A DNA stretch of 64,000 nt from positions 52,360,440 through 52,424,439 of the forward strand of contig OX485807.1 of NCBI GenBank assembly GCA_950295325.1. The letters are read 5' to 3'. The first letter of the stretch is position 1. Every line of letters starts with the position of its first letter. Position numbers and translations under genes: made by a program. This DNA is from Polytrichum commune (lineage: Eukaryota; Streptophyta; Polytrichopsida; Polytrichales; Polytrichaceae). Of the stretch, positions 36,219-47,890 are shown piece by piece. A model generated the notes under the pieces. It ran no database searches. It was not told the DNA's origin and saw nothing but the letters and a program-made list of their open reading frames with translations.

Positions 36219-38027
36219 TGTTTTTCTCCGTGGCCGTGTTTAGTGCGACTTTCGGGAAGACTTAATTTTGAAACAAGAGGTTCTCGAAAGTGCGCCTTTC
36301 ATGGCGATGTAGATCTGCTCAAGTACTTCAAGTCCACCTAACATAGTTATGCCCCTACAGGCGCCGTTTCGAAGCTGCTTAGTGTAAACTTCTGATCCAT
36401 TTTTTTAATCCTCAACTCCGTGGATGCTGGGGCTAAGTAGAAGCGATTGGGAGGAATTATTCAGATTGATGGTTGCAGTGAATGGAGTGACCACAACAGA
36501 TTTGAGTGTGTGCTGGCTTTGGCACCTCATTTCATTCAATAGCTTTAGCTGCATGGAACTACATGGCATTGGTCTGGGTAATATATTTCAATTCTACTAA
36601 GCAGTCAAGCAGATGGAACCATTTGTTCTCTGCAACATACTTGTGCACTCCCTTTTTATTCTGATCAAGCTGGAGAGAAAAATTGTCATGTTAAAGAGTT
36701 TAACAATTGTTTGGGCAGGTTGAGACTGCAGCATGCTACTTTGGTGGAGTAGATGCAGGCTTATCGGTTGGTGGAAGGAGGTTTCTGCCAGGCCAAACTT
36801 CCAGATGTCAAATCTATGATCACCCTTTGCAAGAACAAAGCGAAAGCCAAAAGATGTATTCCCACTGAACTTCTACTAGGCCTTCCCAACGACCTTGCTA
36901 TTGCTTTTTCTAATTCATTTACCGACATTTCATCATCAGAAGCTTTGAGTTTTTTTGCAAAGGATGGGACCACCTTCTTGCTGGCATTTTCTTCTATCCT
37001 CTTTGGTGAAGGCTGGTTATAGCAAAATAGTGGGTCTATGTCATTAAACAAGATCAGGATGGGCGGATTTCATGGCATGCATCTGATGCTAGGTATGTTA
37101 TTCTAAAGATTCAATTTGTTTCCTGTACTATACGTGATCCGGAGTCTGATTGTTGAACTTTGAACACATAAGTGATGAGATCAAATTGCAGGCTTGTAAT
37201 CTGGTGAGGCTCGTTATCATGTTCTTTCTACAATATATGTGCTTGTAGCTATGGATTCTTGAAGGACAAGTAACTTTTAAACAAAAACAATCTGGCTGAC
37301 AGAAGCAGCTGCGGAGTGAAATAGTATAGGATTAGGAAGGTTTTCAATGTTATTGAGCATTGGCCCTAGGGTGTAAATGTCATGGTCCATCTGTTATCCC
37401 AATTGGCTTTTATGAAATAGGTGGACATTTTTGAACCATGTTACCTGGCCATTTCTGAAGGACATCAATGTCATGTCTGGTTGATTGCTACATGTGGTGA
37501 TTGATTTGTTCTGGGCTGTCTGTGGAGTGCATGCAATTTGACCATATTCAGAAATTTATAAGCTACTATAGTCAGTAAAGCTGCATTATAATGTTATGCA
37601 CTTCTCCAAGCCTAAGGGGATAATCAAACTGCAGGGTGAACAGTTTGTAATTTGATGACAGTAGCTTCTTGGTCAATCCTTGTCTGTTATATTGTGAGAC
37701 ATATAGTATAAGCAACGTTTGTTCACAAGTTTGATTGATTTTTCTCCAGGTCAGCATTGCTCAAGGAGATAGGTTCAAGTTAGGGAGAAGAGGAACATTC
37801 GACTTGGCTAAAGATTGTGAAATCACAACAAGAAAGAAGTATATACAGAGGCAAGCAGGTGGTCACATAACCTGCAGGAGTCCTAAAGGAACTGGCAAGA
37901 AGTTTCAAGACTATTTCTGGATCGTTAGCCTTAGCAGCATCTTGTCATCGAAGTTGCAAAGCTGCTCTTCAGCTCAATGCCTTTAAGAATGGTTTTTGGG
38001 TAAGATAGTAAATGAAAGTGGCCCACA

Positions 38028-40400
38028 ATGGAGCCTGTAGGCTCTGAACCTGCCAAAATGTGGGATTACCTGGAATCTGGAAGGTGGATCTACACGAAGA
38101 CCGTGAAGGTTGCAAGTTTCATGTGGCAGACATGGAAGCAAGGGGTGTTGTGTTTGCTTCTTTTGGCATCACTACCAATACTACTTCCAGTGCTATTAAT
38201 GGCATTTGGCGTAGGTTTTATGTTCTTAGTTCCATTTCTTCCTGCCATAGCTGCTTATTTCTTTCTCTTCCGGAGGTTTCCTGCCTTGAGAATATCGGGT
38301 TGGTACAGGTATCTCAAGTCCTACATGTCAGGTGTAAGATCTGCAGATACTGGGGTTCTCGAGGTGGCCAGAGAATTGTCAGGGACTTTCAACATTGCTA
38401 GTCAAACTATTGAGAAAAAAACAGTACGTGATACATGGAGCAAGCCACAAGGAGGGGGTGGTCCTGATGAGGGCAATGCATTTCTGTCGGTTTCTGAACC
38501 GAGTACAGAACCTACTTTGAGACTTGGCTGTTTTGAGGGCTCTTCCACCTTAGTGCAAGAGGTTCAAGAGCAATTTTTTTCTCCCGAGCAACAGGAAAGG
38601 CTAGAAGAAGGCACACATGAAGAAAGCACAACAGCTGATCAATGTGAAGTCCACTTTAAGGAGAGCAATCCAGAAGGAGAGAATGTACCATCCTTACAAG
38701 GATCACATGTAGCAGGAGATATGGAAATGTTGAGTGATGATGAATATGAGGAAAGTAACCCAATTTGGAAACCTACCTTGCAACCTCAATGGGAGCTCAG
38801 TTTCAGTGAGGTAGGAGGTGTAGTGGGGGCAACAAACTCAAGAGTCCCATTTTCAGAACAACACAACAAGGATCGTCAGTCTGATAATGAAGAAGTGTTT
38901 GTTAACACTTTGGAGTCTATCAACACATCTATAGTTTATGAGGATGAATATAGACAATCTGGAGAATTGCAAGAGACTTCTTATGTTGCCAGTCAAACTA
39001 TTGAGGAAAAAACATTGTCCGATGCATGGAGTGTTCTTAATGACACTGGTCCAGGAAAGGACAAAGTATTTCATGAGGTTCCACCTGCTTTGAGACCTGG
39101 CTGTGTTCAGGGCTTTTTTGATTTAATGCAAGAGGGTCAGGAGGGATCATTTTATCTTGAGCAACAGGGAAGGCTAAAAGAAGCCACAGGTGAAGAAATC
39201 CATTTATCTTCTGATCAACGTGAAGTCCGTGTTAAGGAGAACAATATAGAAGCAGAAAAAATGCCATCATTAAAGGGATGGAATGAAGCAGAAGATATGG
39301 AAGTGTTGAGTGATGATGGAAACGAGGAAAGTAACCCAGTCTGGAAACCTACCTTGTTTCCTCAAAGGCGGCTCACTTTCAGTGAGGCAGGAGATGAAAT
39401 GGAGGTGGCAAACTCAGGAGTCTCATTTTCAGAACACATCAAGGATCGTCAACCTGATCACGAAGAATTGTCCATCAACACCTCAGAGTATGGTTGGCCA
39501 TCGGAAGCTGAAGAACATGGCTTCAATAGCACTCCTCGGGGAGAGACTGATGATGAGGAATCTATTACAGATAATTCTCAAAGGACAACACGGTGGGAGG
39601 AACAGACACCTGCACAAGCAGGTGGCCTTTTTGATCCAGCTTCTGAATATGTGACCCTGTTACCAAACACTTTGGATCATACAGAAGATTGGCAAACTTG
39701 CAGGCAGAGATGGGAGGACGGATCAAGACCAGGTGGACTATCACCTACCACACCAAGTCTAGAACCACCTTCTTCTGAAGCACGCACTATGTGCAATCCA
39801 CTGTTTGAGTTCTTCACACCCTCCCCAGCCCAGCAAAAATCAAGGGCAGGAGGCAACAAGCTTTCACTCTCAAAACATAGCCGTTCCATGAACCGACACT
39901 CTGCTCCGGGGCTTCTACAAACTCAGACTTGGGCAGCAGGCTCAGCTACCTCGCCACCCCATGACATATTACGGGAGTTTAAGAAAGCCAAATATTCAAA
40001 TTGGTCAGATGTTAAAGAACCTACTGCTCGATCATACTCAGCTTCACAATCACAGAGCGCGGATCCTTATGTGGGTGAGTTTGAAACTCTTTTGCATTAT
40101 TGGAGGGAGAGAGATATAGCTGCCAAGTCCCCAGCCGTGTCACTGACACGCACTCCAACTACAATACCACCTGCAGAGGTTGCACGCCAGATTCGTGAGG
40201 AAATTGGTACTATCAAAAGGATAATTGGTCAAGACATTCCTGCGCATTACTCTTTGTGGAAAGATGTAGAGACTCTTTCTCAGATTTTAGGCATACAACT
40301 TCCATACATGGGAGATATTTCAGACTTGAGTAAGGCGAAGCAAGGGTTGGATCTTGTGAAGGTTATTGTGGGCATTAGATGGGACGGACATGTAATATAG
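38028..40400 (+). CDS. Uncharacterised membrane-anchored protein with an internal tandem duplication
   Basis: A 790-codon open frame starts at an ATG in good context (CACAATGGAG) and ends at a TAG. Residues of about 39-85 form one or two hydrophobic segments (GVLCLLLLASLPILLPVLLM, then FLVPFLPAIAAYFFLF) followed by Arg-rich RRFPALR, so the protein is probably membrane-anchored near the N-terminus with a long soluble tail. Residues of about 122-298 and 319-488 are homologous: both start ASQTIE(K/E)KT, both contain E(D/E)SNP-type and (I/V)WKPTL segments and both end near FSE...KDRQ. They are acidic and probably disordered. The last 100 residues (from about 690, YVGEFETLLHYWRERD) look helical and may be the conserved domain. 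An upstream acceptor at 37749 implies a spliced 5' leader. I do not recognise the family. Confidence 0.85.
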   Translation: MEPVGSEPAKMWDYLESGRWIYTKTVKVASFMWQTWKQGVLCLLLLASLPILLPVLLMAFGVGFMFLVPFLPAIAAYFFLFRRFPALRISGWYRYLKSYMSGVRSADTGVLEVARELSGTFNIASQTIEKKTVRDTWSKPQGGGGPDEGNAFLSVSEPSTEPTLRLGCFEGSSTLVQEVQEQFFSPEQQERLEEGTHEESTTADQCEVHFKESNPEGENVPSLQGSHVAGDMEMLSDDEYEESNPIWKPTLQPQWELSFSEVGGVVGATNSRVPFSEQHNKDRQSDNEEVFVNTLESINTSIVYEDEYRQSGELQETSYVASQTIEEKTLSDAWSVLNDTGPGKDKVFHEVPPALRPGCVQGFFDLMQEGQEGSFYLEQQGRLKEATGEEIHLSSDQREVRVKENNIEAEKMPSLKGWNEAEDMEVLSDDGNEESNPVWKPTLFPQRRLTFSEAGDEMEVANSGVSFSEHIKDRQPDHEELSINTSEYGWPSEAEEHGFNSTPRGETDDEESITDNSQRTTRWEEQTPAQAGGLFDPASEYVTLLPNTLDHTEDWQTCRQRWEDGSRPGGLSPTTPSLEPPSSEARTMCNPLFEFFTPSPAQQKSRAGGNKLSLSKHSRSMNRHSAPGLLQTQTWAAGSATSPPHDILREFKKAKYSNWSDVKEPTARSYSASQSQSADPYVGEFETLLHYWRERDIAAKSPAVSLTRTPTTIPPAEVARQIREEIGTIKRIIGQDIPAHYSLWKDVETLSQILGIQLPYMGDISDLSKAKQGLDLVKVIVGIRWDGHVI

Positions 40401-40422
40401 GAGGAGGAACATAGTGGTCATT

Positions 40423-40560
40423 GCTTGAGTGTAGATTATACCATGAAAAGTGTAGCAGGGAGTACACTAGTTGCTCAAAAGTGTAGATCAACTTATAGCA
40501 TGAAAAACAAGGAAGAGCACAATAGTTACTCAAATGTAGATTATAGTGTGACCAACGATT
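40423..40560. repeat. Three imperfect repeats in the 3' region of the 790-residue gene
   Basis: A unit around GCTTGAGTGTAGATTATACC / GCTCAAAAGTGTAGATCAAC / ACTCAAATGTAGATTATAGT recurs near 40423, 40472 and 40530. It follows the stop codon and probably lies in the 3' UTR. Confidence 0.55.
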
Positions 40561-42045
40561 TGTGTCCATCTCGGTGGCTTTTGAACTGTACAGTGCCTTT
40601 AGTATAATAGATAACTGCGACCTGTAGGAAAGCAGTGGACAGGGTTGAAGCCCCCATTGATTTGAGCATAAAATTTCCTAACCTAATTTTAGAGCAACCA
40701 GACTTTGAGATTGTCTAGACAATGCAGAACTTCATTTTTTTGATCAATAAAGACTTCTTTGTCTGCTCGTTTGGTCCAATTGCTACAAGCTTGCCTTGCT
40801 GGGGGTGGACTTTCAAGTACTTGAGGAGGTGATGTCTAAGATCTAACTTGCTGGGATCGGTTCTTTAAATCTTACAAATGCAGGGGTTTATCTACAGAGC
40901 AAGTTCTGTGTGCAACTTTGCACTGATAATGATGATCATGCATGCTTGAAATGTGTATCTGGTGAACTGTTTTGGGATTTTGTCAAGCGCTTGCTCTGTC
41001 TGATGAATTACTTTGTTGCTTGGAGCATGCGTTTTCTGCTATCAAACCCTAAACGGTCCATAGGGTTATAAGTGTTGCCCACTTTGAGTGCGCTAATTGT
41101 GCAAAAGTTTGTTCTCTGTGAGAGTAAAAGACAACCTGAAAGGGTCAAAGGCTGTTAACTTTGAAATTGAAATGGCTTAAGATGAAAGACTTCCAATGCT
41201 CAAATGATGTTTTAGGAGGGAAGCTCTTCAAATCATTCAAAATAGCATATCCGTCCTTCAAAGATTACATCCAAACAATGAAATCTATATTTAACATCTT
41301 GACACATCAAGGAATTGTGTATAAGACTTTGTTGGAAAAAAACCCACAATTTTTTTGGAAAAGTTTAAAGGACAACTCAACCCCTCCCATCTACGCCACA
41401 AGAAGCAGTATACTATTGCACAAAAATGTACACTTTTGGAGAGATTGTTTGTGGATACTTTGTCCCAAATAGTGGAGGGGAAGTATGGGCCACTTTGAAG
41501 AATTGAGCAAATCACAAAGCATGATATTCATGGGTTGCAACTTGAGTCTCTAAGATGAGCAATGAATGACCCATGTCAACCAATTCAAAAAGTCACTTTG
41601 CATTGTAGCAAGAGAGTGATTTCCATCCTCGTGGCCCACCAACATTATTCAAATGATCTTTAAATTCAGAGAAAAAAACACTTTCAAACTATAAGTCCTA
41701 TAAGTCCATTATTCACGCCGGCTTTGCAAAAAGTCCAGAGTATCTAGTTATTTATCTATCTAAGAGGTTGTATTGCTAGATACGGAAAGCGGTACGAGTG
41801 GTACTCGTGAACAATGCTACGTTACTTTTGCTAAAGATATTATTTTCAACATGTCGATAGGCATGAAGAGTCACATTCACCGGCATCAATGTTTTGTCGA
41901 ATCGAGTCATTGAGACATTTAACTACCGTTCTCCACCACTTGAATATTTAAAATTTTCAAGATTTCATTCTAACAAATAAAACATTCCTCGAGGTCAAGA
42001 TAGTTTTGATGCCACGATTCATCCACAACAAGTAAGCTGATTGGA
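40561..42045. other. 3' flank and spacer, no gene seen
   Basis: Downstream of the 790-residue gene the DNA loses coding character. The frame at 41161-41472 has no recognised domain. An AATAAA-type signal (ATCAATAAAGAC near 40743) could serve polyadenylation. Confidence 0.4.
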
Positions 42046-42490
42046 CAATATTTGGTGGACCGTGAAACGTTATTGTATGTTGACTATTGAGCCTAGAATG
42101 GATCCAATATTCTGAACGCATAGTCCAACCTCTTCCAAATACATATATTTTTGGTGTGCGTTCTTGCATCCACACCTACTAGTCACAAACCACTCAAATA
42201 TAGTTGTCTGATTTAGGATTATAACCATGAAAAAGCCTACTCACCAAACACCATTTTCCTAAGTGAAGTTTGTGGTTTAATATCCATGCTTGGGCGATTT
42301 ATGTTCATTTATTTAGTGTGAATGGGCATTTGTTTACATGACGTATCATTTCAAGGCCCTTTAGAAGGCGACGAATCGGATAAAGCACATTAGCAACTTA
42401 GCGCCAATTATTGAGAATGCACTACTTTAAGTGCTTGAAATCCTTTTGAGTTCAACAAATAGATAACGTTTCACGGTCCACCAAATATTG
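42046..42490. mobile_element. 445-base inverted-repeat element
   Basis: The ends are perfect inverted complements over 28 bases, starting CAATATTTGGTGGACC at 42046 and ending GGTCCACCAAATATTG at 42490. There is no coding capacity and no clear target duplication. It is probably a MITE-type element, and part of the interior resembles 4.5-4.6 kb. Confidence 0.65.
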
Positions 42491-42666
42491 TGTTGAGGAC
42501 ATCAAAGAGTGGGTTTAAAATATGCCCATAAGTGGGGCATATTTAAAAAGTGGGGCATGGTTGGTTTGGAGTGTAACAACTACCAAAAATGGTAAATAGA
42601 TCCACAATGTTTCTTGTAATGGACCATGGCCATGGACAAGCAAGCTTGCTTCCAGCCTCAAGTCTC

Positions 42667-43170
42667 AGGGCCACTTCACACACAAGCCAAGAGCCGTGAC
42701 CGTGAAATTGTGAGAGCCCAAAAGAAAGTGTCCAAAGGCCGTCCCAACACACCTCCAACATCATGTAGTATAGACATGGACCCTCAAGTGTAATGTGAAG
42801 TCATATGTGATCGGGTTCTCAATCAAATGCTATTTCAATGAATTTTTATTCATGCGGGTCCTCACGCTTGATAAATTAGAAAAAATCAACGGTTGTGAGC
42901 ATTCGGAGTGCCACGATCTCCTGATTTTGTGTTAGGCCTACCTCCAAGAGGTGGTTTTTGAAAATAATCCAAGTGACCATGAAACATGATCCATTCGATG
43001 CCATGTAGGAATCCATGTAGACTTTACATCCATCTTGCATTCACATACTCCGTTGGTCCCTCAAGCGTAGTGTGAAGTAGCGAACTTGGACCGGCTCCGC
43101 CTTTTCCACCAATGAGAGTGCTTGAAGTGTACTGGTCACGGGCTCTCAGTCTCATGTGTGAAGTGGCCCT
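42667..43170. mobile_element. MITE-like element, family AGGGCCACTTCACAC, copy 1
   Basis: The left end AGGGCCACTTCACACACAAG and, read inward, the right end AGGGCCACTTCACACATGAG are imperfect inverted repeats for about 40 bases, including a shared GAGCC(C)GTGACC. A sister copy is at 44919-45510. No target duplication is evident, so the superfamily is unresolved. Confidence 0.65.
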
Positions 43171-44918
43171 CAGTGACACCCTATTAACTCCAACAACACA
43201 TTGGAAGATCATTATCTTTTTTATTCAAAGTAAAAAACACATAAATTTTTCATGAATCTATTGGAGAAACCCAAAGGAATCAATATTACAAAGAGGCCAT
43301 GAGTTGGATATTCCCAGGAAAAGGAGGCCTTTGGGTACCCTGTAAAGGGGGAAGAGTTAAGCATGATTTGAAGTGTGTGTGAGATTCAAGAAAAAATTCA
43401 TGATCATAGTTTCCATGATTTTGGCTTTAATTGTAATTTGAGGCCAAGTGATGAAAATGGGGAAACAAATGAAAGCCTCATCCTTTGTTTGCATAAGAAA
43501 ATGGATTCAATGTTGAAATTCAACTCTCAATACCTTAGCCATCAGCTCTATTACATCATTATCTATTCAATAACTCCTCCAAGTCTTGATCTTCATTAAT
43601 ATCTTCACATGTATAGTCTTTCCTTGTACATAGACGGCTTGGCATTTTTGCATGGACTAAGTTCCTATGAACCTCATTTCTGCTATCCTTCAACCCCTAT
43701 GCGCCATCGGGGCGGGTGCCAACAATGTTTTTGGAGTTTTTCCAAGGGTTATGGTTTTGAGCTTTTCGTGACCTAAATGGCTCCTCCAACATAATCCAAC
43801 CATGGGACCTATTCCAAGCTTCTTGTTCTTGTTCTACTTAGTTTTTTTGGGGTAGAGCAATAAAGGTATTATGTGTTCATGTTGTTTCTTTTGTTAACAT
43901 CCAAATCATGTTGATTAAATCATTTTGGATATGCTTGACTTGGGTAGAGTTGTTACGGGGCCGAAAAATATGCATGTCATCACATTATCATGGTGTGCGT
44001 GTCCTTCATTTATTATCTACATAATGTGAAGAATATATTCACCAAATTTTAGGCCTCGCCCCCCTTATCATGACAATTATTGGGGCTTGCAATAGCACAT
44101 CCCCAATTTAAACTTATTTATAAATATATAATTTAATGGCTTGTTCTATAAAGCGTGCTCACCAAGGTATACAAAACACAACAAGGGCAACTATCATGGC
44201 ACCCCCCCAAATATATCATGATAGCCTCCTCCTTAAGTCATTCTTGACAAGGTACTAACAAACTTCTATGGGGCCTAAGTGGCGGGCCCCACACCCTCAA
44301 CTGGTTTGAAAATCAACCCTGAAAATGCATTTCCCGTAACCCCTACAACCAAACTTGGCACTGAGGGCCCGATCACACCAAACAAAAAGTGCATTTTTTG
44401 TAGGTGAATAAGTCTCCCACATTGACGTTCATGGTGGGCCATCACCGTCCAACCTGTATGACAACGCTGGAGATGGCCACCACCTACAATATGACGTTCA
44501 CGCTTGGACGTGGGGGATGTGTGGGGCCCACCACCACAAAACGGCAACCCCCTCCAAGATTAGCTTTTGTTGGTCACTCTCTTCCAATTGCCACACATTG
44601 AAAAGTTCCTTACAAGACACTTGCTCATTGTGTTGTGCATCTCTAGATTCAACACAACTTCAAGTCAGTTTCTTCAACTCTTTAGCTTTGAGCAATTATT
44701 GCTTAAACTCTACCCGTTCATCTGTAACTAGCAATCGGTTCTTCACGTTCATTCTTCACGTACATACAAGAGGATCAAAAAAACATTCTTGCAACTTAGT
44801 TGTTAATACGAACAAATTTTATATAGTTCTAGAATATGAGTGAGCTAGATTCTTCGTCCATAAAGCGGAGGCTGGAAAAACTCCAAGTTACTTCTCCAGA
44901 TCACCACTTGCCCATATC
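43171..44918. other. Spacer between two MITE-like copies
   Basis: No gene is supported. 44270-44600 is GC-richer and contains GGGCCCCAC-type segments near both ends (44284 and 44523), which hints at another small inserted element. Confidence 0.4.
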
Positions 44919-45510
44919 AGGGCCACTTCACACGTGAGCCAAGAGCCGTGACCTTGTAATGGTGAGGACCCTTGACTCTCATCCAAAGGCCGTACCATGG
45001 GGTGTTGGGAAAGCCATTTTATGTAGTCTTTGGCCCTCAAGCATAGTGTGAAGTGAGAATGAACCATGTTGCGGGACCATTGCATATTTTGTTGGCGGAA
45101 AAGAGGGGAGGATTTGGTTTAATATAATATTTCTCCAAGTTTATCAATTTAAGATAATTACTTGGTGGTGTTTGTCTGTCCTGGAATATGTTCTGGAATC
45201 TGCCATGCAGTCTATCCTGAAATCTGTCTTGTTGGAAAAAATATTAAAAAAGTCATGGTCTCCCGGAATTTGCGTCAAGCCCACCTCTTGGAGGTGGGTC
45301 TGACGCAAATTCCGGTAGACCATGCACCCTTATCCACAACCAACCATATAGGACTCCATGTAGACTTTTCATCCACGAACTTTTCTTTGGGCCTTTAGGC
45401 CTTCACCTCCTAGTGTGAAGTGAACTTGGACGGTCTCTGCCTTTTCGACCAATGAGAGCTCTGACATTGCCATGGTCAAGGGCCTTCAGCCTTGTGTGTG
45501 AAGTGGCCCT
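44919..45510. mobile_element. MITE-like element, family AGGGCCACTTCACAC, copy 2
   Basis: Ends match copy 1 (left AGGGCCACTTCACACGTGAG; right, inward, AGGGCCACTTCACACACAAG). Shared internal landmarks are CATCCAAAGGCCGT-type sequence near the left end and CAATGAGAG near the right. It contains a strong central hairpin at 45254-45324. Confidence 0.68.
45254..45324. repeat. Perfect-register hairpin, 34-base arms and 3-base loop
   Basis: 45254-45287 and 45291-45324 are inverted complements with three mismatches, starting CATGGTCT and ending AGACCATG, with loop TTG. It lies inside the second MITE-like copy. Copy 1 has a degenerate equivalent near 42930-42960. Confidence 0.85.
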
Positions 45511-46689
45511 CGGATCATTTCAATCTTTAGAACAAATTACCATACATAGCTTTAGAGAGATCAACCACATACATAATGTCTACAATAGATTACCACATGT
45601 TTAGAACAGAACATGAAGAAAGATGTTGTAAATACTTTGGCAAGATGGCATTCTGAAACTTGTAAATACATGTCCTTTGTGAGAGTAAAATGATGTCAAC
45701 ATGTTGCATGCCATGCTTACTTGAAGCAAGTTTAGGCTAAATGGTTCAGTCAGTTCTTCTGTTTATACTTGCAACTTGGTTTGACTTATTGCCACCATCC
45801 ACAAGGCCCCTGCAGCTCTAGATTATAGTTGTTAAGGTGTGCGGGTGTTATTTGGTTTGTTTTTCATGTTCTCCAACTTCTACCAATTCATTTACACAAC
45901 AAACGTGTGGTGCATAAGCAAATCTACGATGAGATTTTTTCCAAAACCGGATTGAAAATTGGACCTTCCCTAATTTAGGTGTAACTATTGGAAGTGCGTG
46001 TTCGTTGATTCTTAATGGGATACATATGTTTGCCCAATTGTAAGTACTATTGAGTTTAGAGTAGTTATTGATATCTGAAGACATAGTCCAATTTGTTTTG
46101 ATTATCATGTGCCTTTATGGTGTTTGCTTTGTGATCCTCCTCGAAGCCCATATCAATCAAATCTAGGGGGATTGATTAAATAGACAAGCCACTTAAGACC
46201 CATTTGCCTTAGAAGTTATAAAGCAACGTACTATAGTCATGCACAAAACAAATTTGTGACTTATTATAATTTTGCAAGATGGCACCACCAAATTTAGATG
46301 CAACCGAGTCAAGTTCTAAGGGACCTGCCACCCATTGGTTAGATGTGTGAATTATGATTTTATTATCTCTTTTCCGGGACCAATATTTTCATTTAAGACA
46401 AGGCAATGCAAGAGATCATCATTAGAATAAACTAACCACTTTGTTTAATGAATAAGCGGAGAATCAATTCACAAAACAAACACTCAAAAATAAAATTGAT
46501 AGTTTAGAAAAGAAGTACAAAAAAGAACGTGCAGAGGTTGTCAAAATTTCAGACATGACACCTTCAACTTGAATTTGGTGTGAGGAATGCAATCAAATAT
46601 AGGCGGCTACAGTGAAATGCTATGGTCTACCAACATCTCAAGATTGAAGTAAAGTATTTTATACAAGTACACATATTGAAATTGATCAA
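45511..46689. other. Spacer leading into a retroelement relic
   Basis: No gene is supported in 45511-46400. From about 46490 a plus-strand coding relic begins (IDSLEKKYKKERAEVVKISD and WCEECNQI with possible zinc ligands), broken by stops. Confidence 0.35.
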
Positions 46690-47890
46690 TATAAAACATT
46701 GAATTTGAACCAAAAGACTTCTACAAGTCTAGTGCACATAACGCCAACAAATCGCGAAGTAGAGGATACTATATCTTCTGTGATAATTGCAAAATATTCA
46801 TGGGAGAAAACTTGCAAATTATACAATGTGAAAGATAAATTGTATTCTAAGCGTAACGATACTCCTAATAAACATATTGCAGATTATTTAAATAAATTAG
46901 CAAATTTTTATAACTCTTTACAGAAAATAAAAATATCAATAGCCAAAAAATACTTAGCATTAGCTCTCCAAATACATTATGAGAATAAAACATTTTAGCT
47001 ATGTGAATGATGAAGTTAGAGTCTGAAACTTCAGTTCATGGAACAAACATCGATCATATTTGCCGTTTGGACAGACATGCAAATGGAGGACTTACCGTGG
47101 AATGAACTTTAAAAATGAACAATCAAGCTTTAGAGAGAACTGCATCAACACCAACTCGATATGTCTTCGTTGGAAACAATAAAATGCATGTTGTACCAAA
47201 AAATTCTCGAGGTACACCGAGGAATAAAAATAAAAATACCGCCAATGCAATTGCGAGATGAATTCGTAACTAAATATGATGGACTTTTGTTTTTCGCGAA
47301 TCTTGATGAGACGATTGAACGTAAAATGTGGGGAAAAAATTCTCTCTATCACGATGATAAACATCCTTGATAATTTTATTGGTTTAAGAGATAGATGAGA
47401 GTTAGGTTGTCAGGAAACGCCAAGTACGAAGAGGCGTTTTGAGCTAAATTTCAATCGCTGCAAATCCAAATTCTATAAACAAAAATTTAAAGTAAATGAA
47501 AAAACAGATGGTGGACTAAAGGATTTAAATGAGCCAAACGTGTCGATGCCAAGGAGATAACAAAGAATTTTTTTGTTTCAAATGTAGGATGCCAGGGCAT
47601 ATAACGCAAAATGCCATGAAAATTCGAAAAGCTGTATTAAAGTAGAATTGAACTCTACCTCGATTGCGCCAAAACAAAGACAAGCTAAAATACTTAGCGT
47701 AAATTTTGACTTGGAAAGACAGCTACCTTTGAAAAGTGGACACAAAGTACTTGAAAATTTGAGTCGGAGGACTTTAGTTCTCAAGGGTGGTTTTGAAAGC
47801 CATACTCTCAATGATCAGTTTGGAAAGAAAGGAGTTTGTTTACTTCAAAGTGTAAGTCAACAGTTCAAATGTGATTATATTGATTGATAT
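46690..47890 (+). pseudogene. Retroelement gag-like relic with a zinc knuckle
   Basis: Broken plus-strand frames include 46699-46998 (SWEKTCKLYNVKDKLYSKRN, a gag-like helical segment), 47161-47370 (LETIKCMLYQKILEVHRGIK) and, near 47570-47620, CFKCRMPGHITQ followed in a shifted frame by KC, which gives CX2CX4HX4C as in Copia gag proteins. After it an open frame continues to 47887. Several stops and at least one frameshift make it non-functional. No protease, integrase or reverse transcriptase could be recognised next to it, so the superfamily call is an inference from gag features. Confidence 0.45.

Larger units (their letters stand above)
32861..38027. other. Upstream region of the 38.0-kb gene, probably including non-coding 5' exons
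   Basis: 33.0-33.7 kb is GC-richer than its surroundings and could be a promoter and first exon. Candidate donors CAG|GTGAGAG (near 33849) and CAG|GTGATAG (near 34155) fall in a duplicated unit. A good acceptor, TTTTTCTCCAG, ends at 37749 just before the sequence leading to the ATG at 38028. No protein-coding exon is convincing here. The frame at 36761-37051 (minus) is open on both strands and unresolved. Confidence 0.35.

Noticed and set aside
36761-37051. 96-residue minus-strand frame with a Lys/Glu-rich sequence
   Set aside because: The opposite strand is open over the same interval, no domain is recognised and no splice or promoter context supports it.
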